This document shows, in pieces, positions 57,941 through 64,000 of a stretch of DNA of 64,000 nucleotides. Within the stretch, counting starts at the first letter, position 1; the number at the start of each line of letters is the position of its first letter. Made by a program: the position numbers and the translations under genes. The notes beneath the pieces are model-generated. The model searched no databases, was not told the origin of the DNA, and saw nothing but the letters and a program-made list of their open reading frames with translations. The DNA is from Coptis chinensis. Taxonomy: Eukaryota; Streptophyta; Magnoliopsida; Ranunculales; Ranunculaceae. The stretch spans positions 89,548,501 through 89,612,500 of the forward strand of contig CM027383.1 in assembly GCA_015680905.1 (NCBI GenBank), read 5' to 3'.

Positions 57941-58934
57941 CAATTTTGTATGTCGACGTAGTGAGCCCAATATATATATATATATACTAAATTGACATAT
58001 ATATTCCAAAAGCAAATTTGCATATTGAACTAATGGCTAATTTTGGGTAGAGATGACCTACCTACTATGGATAGTATCTCCACAAAAAAACACCTCAATC
58101 GGATATGTCTAGTCTTGTCAAAAGAGTGTTAAAATTATGGACTGTTGGATAAATTTCTAATTTGAACTCAATTTTTGGTAGGGTTTGAAATGTTCAAAGG
58201 AGTTGATTTTTTGTGGAGATGATCTCCATGTTGTAGAGATCACATCCCCAGAAAATCAATTTTTAGTTCATTATGTAAATTTTTCCCTTTTTGATCGAGT
58301 ATAGTAGAGGTGCCATGAAAAAGCAACGTGAATGAAGAAGAAGAAAGGGTTTTTCTTTTTCCTAAGAGAAAATGATATTTTTGCCCCCTTTATTTGTGGC
58401 CCGTTTTCTTTTATTTGCTTGGTTTTCTAGAAGTAGATCTGGCTATTAGATTTTGTTTAATCTGAGGGTCGGCGAGGTATGTCAAGATAGTATGTTAGAA
58501 TAGTATGTCGACATAGCCGTCCCGTATATATATATATATATATATATATATGGGAGGTGGACATTATTACCCAACAAAATATTGAGCAATAGGTGAAGAA
58601 TACTAAAGATGGTAGTTAAAATGGGGTCACATTGCCCTACAGAATGTTGAGCAAAATAGGAATAATGCTGAAGATAGTTAGTGCATGTACATGCTTTCAT
58701 AGCTAACAATTATGAATGTTTTGTTGACTAGATGGTCCGCTTGATCAACAATCAACTGGGACTCATCAATTGGAAGATATAGAGATTTATGACGTCATTG
58801 AAAAGGTCACACATAGCTTGTCGACGTTCGAAAAGATCATTGTAGGTGAGGGTTAGGCAATATATTGTATGAGTGTAAATGAGAAAGTTATTGATACATT
58901 CTTGTACAATTACTGACTGTTCGTTACCGTTTTA
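57941..58934. other. AT-rich stretch with short repeats
   Basis: GTATGTCGAC(G/A)TAG beside TA runs occurs at 57948 and 58504, possibly ends of one inserted element. Two related segments at 58575-58625 and 58630-58680 (TTGAGCAA.AGG.GAA.A.T) look duplicated. No gene is seen. Confidence 0.35.
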
Positions 58935-59755
58935 GATTTTCAAAGTTTTTATAGTTGGGAATCAAAGTAATGCCATTTCGTAATTTGGGAATCAAAGTAA
59001 ATATTTTCAAAGTTTTTATATGTTTGGAAATCGAAGTAATATCATTTCATAATTTTGAAACTGACAGGTTCACATGTAGTGATTATCAGCAACTGGCGAC
59101 TATTTGAAATACAAGTTCATCTTAGAAGATATTTACTTATTAAGACTTATATTTTTCACATCACAGCTCATCTTATAGCTTTCTGGGATTTTCAAAGTTT
59201 TTATAGTGACTTTATATGTTTGAGAATCGAAGTAATGCCATTTCGTAATTTTGCGACTGACAGGTTCATATGTAGTGACTATCAGCAACTGGTGGCTATT
59301 TGAAATACAAATTGCTCTTAGAAGATATTTTACTTATGAAGACTTATGTTTTTCACACCACAGTTCATCTTATAGTTTTTTGGGATTTTCAAAGTGTTTA
59401 TAGTGACTTTATATATTTGGGAATCAAAGTAATGTCATTTCGTAATTTTGAAACTGACAGGTTCATATATTGGACTATCAGCAACTGGTGGCTATTTGAA
59501 ATACAAGTTCCTCTTAGAGGATATTTTACTTATGAAGACTTATGTTTTTCACATCACAATTCATCTTATAGTTTTTTGGGATTTTTAAAGTTTTTATAGT
59601 GACTTTATATGTTTAGAAATCGAAGTAATATCATTTCATAATTTTGAAACTGACAGGTTCACATGTGATGACTATCAACAACTGGTGGCTATTTGAAATA
59701 AATACAAGTTCCTCTTAGAATATATTTTACTTATGAAGACTTATGAAGACCTTGT
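58935..59755. repeat. 196-bp tandem repeat, about four copies
   Basis: The phrase CTGACAGGTTCA(C/T)AT starts at 59061, 59257, 59454 and 59650, giving periods of 196-197-196. Units carry TATCAGCAACTGG(T/C)GGCTATTTG, a TTTTACTTATGAAGACTTATG segment and TTTCAAAGTTTTTATAGTGAC. The first unit is partly duplicated and the last truncated. Copies differ by roughly one base in fifteen. Confidence 0.9.
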
Positions 59756-59779
59756 TGGTGTTTTCAGTATAGCATCAGC

Positions 59780-61250
59780 ATCTACATTACTTGCCTTCCT
59801 TGGCCTTCTAGTTCTATAGGTCCTTTCACAACCTCAACATTTGAACTTCTGTCCCTTATTCTATGTCCTTCCACACCCTGAACTTCTAAACTTTGATCTT
59901 CCCCTTGTTCTACCCCTTTCACAACCTCAACCTCTGAAATTTCCATACCACCTTTCAACCCACCATGAACAATCTCTTGAATTATTGTTTCTATGCCAGT
60001 CCTTATTTCACTCTGGAGTATATCCCCCAACAACCCTAACCTCCTTAGTAACCTATTTTAGATTAATCAAAACACATAACAAAGAATATAATTAAGATCC
60101 CACTTCACTATTTGTAAACCACAACAGAAAAACAATATATACATTGATGCTGACATATATTGTTCAACAATATATCAATCATGGTACAGTAACATATTAG
60201 TGCTTCATATAACAACCAGTTTCAAACATTTGCAATTCCAATTCAAGACTATATAATATGGTACCTATTATATAACACTTCTATAACATTATAATATTAT
60301 ATGAGTACTTCAAATGTCAAAAACTGGTTACCCATATATTATCAGTACTTCTTATAACTATTGCTGAGATATTCGGGGATACAACATGCAACATTGTTGA
60401 AAACAGTAAAGAAAACAAGTTACTTACAAGGCCTTTAATTATTTTTGTCTGTCTTTGAAACAGTTTCTCATTATTGTATTTCCCTGAAACTGCTGCATCA
60501 CTTTGCATGGGTTGTTGCGCCAAAGCATCCTTTATCACTTTTTCATTCAGTTCTCCTTCAGACAGATCTAGACTTTGCAACACCACTGCCTTCCCTTTAA
60601 GAGGCTGAATTTTTTCTTATAAGTATGTAGATATATGTTTCTAGAAGGCAAGTCTACCCAATCCCGTATTCTTGGGAACCTACCATCAACTCATCTCTGA
60701 GCCCCAAGAGATGGGATGTGAAGATATACCCAAATAACAAAACAAATTAAACAACCATAAATTGCAAAAGAATCCTTCCCGACACTCACATGATTAGATA
60801 TGTTTTCCAAAGACTCTTCCAACATTTCAAACAAAGGTGTGCCCTAAGGAAAGTTGTCAAATGCATTTAAATTCTCGGCCAGGTCAATATACCTCCCATC
60901 AACCGTCCTAACAGATCCTGGAAGTACAACCTGCAACAGTACATACAACCTATTAAACCTAAACACATCTTTCTAACTTTTTTTGCCAACACTTGATTTT
61001 GCTAACTTTCTAGCTTCCAATATTTCTATTTTAAAAATTGTGGTTCCTTTAATTTAAAAAACCTTGCACGAAATTGGGATGAGATCTTCACGTCTGTCGT
61101 GTAGAATGAATTAGAAATCGCCTTCACACTAAGACCCATTATAAGAGCAATATCACTTTTTGTAAACACCAAATCCTTCTTACCGATTTTTGGTAGCAAA
61201 GTTAACCCACTTGGTGTCCCACTATAGCACAGACTAGCATAGTGGTGGTG
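59780..61250 (-). pseudogene. Degenerate transposon-type gene (MULE/Ulp1-associated style), uncertain
   Basis: Minus-strand pieces look once-coding: 61215-61080 (LLPKIGKKDLVFTKSDIALI, MGLSVKAISNSFYTTDVKIS), about 60720-60640 (HIPSLGAQR, GRFPRIRDW), 60586-60420 (MVLQSLDLSEGELNEKVIKD) and 60033-59782 (EIRTGIETIIQEIVHGGLKG, rich in Glu/Val/Gly). A weak frame with DxALIMGL and RFPRIRDW resembles the N-terminal part of the large Ulp1/plant-mobile-domain proteins carried by Mutator-like elements. I see no protease triad or transposase. The assignment is an inference from composition and a few motifs. Confidence 0.35.
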
Positions 61251-61804
61251 TGCATTCTCTCGTTAATGCTTCAGAACTTCCCGAAATCTTCCTTCTCTGC
61301 AGTAGTGAATGTCTTGAACAATTTATACATTTTATCGAGTGACATACGACAAGTCAAATTAAGTTTTCTCATTTTTGAAAGATTGGAAATGGTCGGAAAA
61401 CTAGGGCTTCAAGGGTTTCAATTTGGGCGGTTTTTTTTTGTCCGAAAATGAACATTGAACAGTCCTTATAGCACACACATATTACTACTGACACGTGCAG
61501 TTAAAGGTTAACAAACCATAATTTCTTCAAACTGTTCGGCAAATAATTAATGCTATCGTATCATACCTAACACGTGGCAAAGATTTTTCTCGCCCAAACT
61601 AGATTCTTCATCTCACCAATTTATCTACGTACAAACATATTCCGGGGTACTAACCATCTGCAACTTCAAATTCCAGTCAATTTTACAAAGGGTGGGACTT
61701 CAAAACATTTTGGCTATTTGTATAATAAATTTTTTTAAATATTGAACAATGGTCAAGCTGTAACTGAGTTGGGTGGGAACAATGGTGAAATATGGTACTG
61801 AGAT
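61251..61804. other. No recognised feature
   Basis: AT-rich; an open plus-strand frame at 61242-61451 is the likely antisense of the degenerate gene to the left. Confidence 0.3.
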
Positions 61805-62130
61805 ACACTTACTACAGAAAAGTTCATTAACCAATGTTATATACAGTGGTAAAAGTCCTTTAACCACTGTTTTAAAACCATGGTAACAGCCACCGTGACA
61901 AATACTTCTAACAAAATCGTGGTATTAAGTATCTCTTATTTACAACAGTTTTGGATAAAACCGTGGTATATGATCTCCAAAACTGTGGTTAATATTCTTT
62001 ACCAGATACTTTATTTTGATGTCGGACGTGGGAAATAGTGACAATAATTACCACGGTGTGATTAACATTGTGGTTTATATAATATTCTTGAACCATAGTT
62101 CTTACAAAACCGTGGTTTATACTTTTTTTT
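61805..62130. mobile_element. Possible CACTA left end with subterminal repeats
   Basis: CACTTACTACAGAAAAG at 61805, one base off the common CACTACTACAGAAAA start, is followed by at least eight degenerate copies of AAAACCGTGGTTTA or its inverse (61835-62125). Terminal CACTA-like sequence plus a dense array of short inverted motifs is the pattern of a CACTA end. The other end is not in the window. Confidence 0.5.
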
Positions 62131-64000
62131 TTTTTTTAAAAAAAAATCCTGATTTAAGTAATTTCATCATATTCAACCTGCAAATTTATGAGCAACCTGC
62201 CCATTTCACCATATCCACACTGATTTAAAAAAGCACATTGCTTATCGTGTAATAGACAAAAAAAAACAAACAAATTTAGAAATCCAACATGCGACAATGT
62301 ATTGCTAAAAGAATTTGATAACTTTTCCACGTCAATAAAGAAAAAACCATCCAATTCTACTTGTTCCATCTATAAATTCAAAATAATGACCAACATGTTC
62401 CTTCCAAAATATCAAAAGAGTAATATATTTGTTTCACCTCAAAGACTTTGGCAACACCAATATGCAAATGCTAAGATCAATCCCCAAACCTTAATTAACT
62501 TCGAACCTAGCTAGCGAAGACACCATGGCCAGCTCAAACCTAGACACCATGCATGCTGGATAAACTTAAGTATTTCAAGTCGAACAACATCAAGTTCATC
62601 TTGTGTGTTAAGTTTGTCATCTGCATGATCAATGATCAAGAGGTAATAACTTAATAAAAAAGATTACCATAAAAAATAAAAAAAAAAATGATAAAGTGTA
62701 TGATATGACAACTTAGACCTTATTTTCAAAAAAAAAAATCAAATAAAGCTTCCATTATTTCCCTCATAAACTTCAGTATGTAATACGCACACTAAGTATT
62801 ACCAGGACAATGACCAAAACCAAACGATTACTAATATCCTTAGATGTCTAATGAGCTACTACCTAATACAAAAAATTGCTTAAGAGCCACTACATCGGGA
62901 ATTAAGAAATCACTGATGTGACACACTCCTTCGAATCATATTTTACAAACATAAAGAAAAAATCGATACTATCTAATCCAATTAATTTGGCCATACCAAT
63001 TGCATATACTTCATCTGGCACTTGCAAATGTAACCACGATTGGTGTAAGTGTCTAACAACACATAGACACACACACATAACAAGAACAAAGCAAAGTGAA
63101 CATGGCTTACACTTACTTTTCCAAAAAAAATAAAAATAAAAAATAAATAAAATCTTAACCTATTTGTGTCAAGGTTATTAAAAATGATCCTAACAATTTT
63201 CCACATAACACATGAAGAAAAACCAAATGTCTAGTCCATCAAAATAATAGTGTAGTTTTATTTCTTTTTTTCTCATAATATGCACACTAAAATTTGCATT
63301 CCTAGAATAACTAAAACTTTGTAAAATTTCATGTTTATAAAAACATCATGTTCACATGCCTGGATACTACTCAAAATCAAATGAGTGGAAGAACAAACAA
63401 GCTCACCTCCAGGAAATGATCAAGGTGTTGTTCCTCAACCAACTTGACATTATCTTATCAAAAACCTTCACAGAGTCCTGCACCATTTCACACAGATTTG
63501 TTTTATAAGTTATAAGTAGGACTTAATTCCTAAGTCATATTAATGCTAGAAACAATGTGCCCTAAGATGAATTCAACAAAAGGTAAAACAAATTAAAATG
63601 ATTACAAGCATAAAAACAAATAAAATATAATAGAAGCTAAACATTTAATTAAATTAAACTAGAATTACTACATAGTAATGGGGCGTAAGCAGAGCAGTGC
63701 ATTTTAGCTTTTAATTTTGTACTCCGGGAGCAAAACATGTGGATGTTGACAGCCCTCCCTTATCTACCTAACTTCCACCTGAAAAGTGCAAATAAAGAAA
63801 ATATTTATGACTAAGATTTAATTTCTATCATATAATTGATTAAAAATGAGTGATTAATGAGGTTTCAGCAAGTGATGCAAATATAAAATTTTGTTGGCAG
63901 AAAAAACGTAAGAAAATCAACCGAAACAAATAAAGAGGGGAACATAACAAATTGCACTTATGCTATAATATTAATGATTTTAGAGCAATGGAATTTCTCA
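62131..64000. other. No recognised gene
   Basis: AT-rich, with homopolymer runs and several 60-75 codon frames without recognisable motifs. It may be the interior of the CACTA-like element that starts at 61805. Confidence 0.3.

Noticed and set aside
1-64000. tRNA or rRNA genes, organellar insertions
   Set aside because: No cloverleaf with A and B boxes, rRNA core sequence or plastid/mitochondrial gene was recognised on reading both strands; a tool search could still find small ones.

Overview
The window is AT-rich nuclear DNA from a flowering plant, almost certainly a eudicot. The evidence is eudicot-type gene families with GT-AG introns, Ty1/copia and CACTA elements, a U6 snRNA relic, and one intact intronless GRAS gene most similar to LATERAL SUPPRESSOR (LAS/SCL18). 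I cannot name the species. The LAS-type gene at 49266-50678 (+) is the only convincingly intact protein gene. Nearly everything else is transposable elements, their relics, or broken fragments of host genes.

Region 1-16.2 kb is a graveyard of host gene fragments that still carry introns. In order these are an alpha-glucan water dikinase (-), an LRR receptor kinase (+), a REVEILLE/LHY-type MYB (+), a CYP706 P450 (+) abutting a COG5 exon (-), a SHAGGY/GSK3 kinase (+), Tudor-SN (-), an O-fucosyltransferase (+) and a GeBP/STOREKEEPER-type factor (+). The last two are fused in one reading frame. The dikinase pieces lie beside a CACTA right end (3439). Three related sequences resembling Helitron 3' termini end at 8524, 9152 and 16180. 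I propose that Helitron-like and CACTA elements captured these fragments.

Region 16.7-33.7 kb is one Ty1/copia fossil (LTRs 16688-16893 and 33478-33681) opened by three insertions with clear target duplications. These are a 5.4 kb CACTA element (17381-22746) carrying GYF-domain and LAG1 ceramide-synthase fragments, a 1.27 kb solo LTR, and a second LTR of the same family. That second LTR itself holds a palindromic MITE and a 3.7 kb LTR-like insertion.

Region 34-48 kb holds a fold-back element with arms of about 300 bp, a probable solo LTR, and an amidase fragment. It also holds a terminal-inverted-repeat element carrying a pseudo-response-regulator fragment, a 27-bp minisatellite, a Tourist-like MITE, a LINE tail, a hairpin-unit tandem repeat and a U6 pseudogene.

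Region 48-57 kb is the LAS neighbourhood, comparatively repeat-poor. Region 57-64 kb has TA microsatellites, a 196-bp tandem repeat of about four copies, a degenerate transposon-type gene on the minus strand and a possible CACTA left end. Fragment identities come from recognising protein motifs by eye; none was checked against a database.
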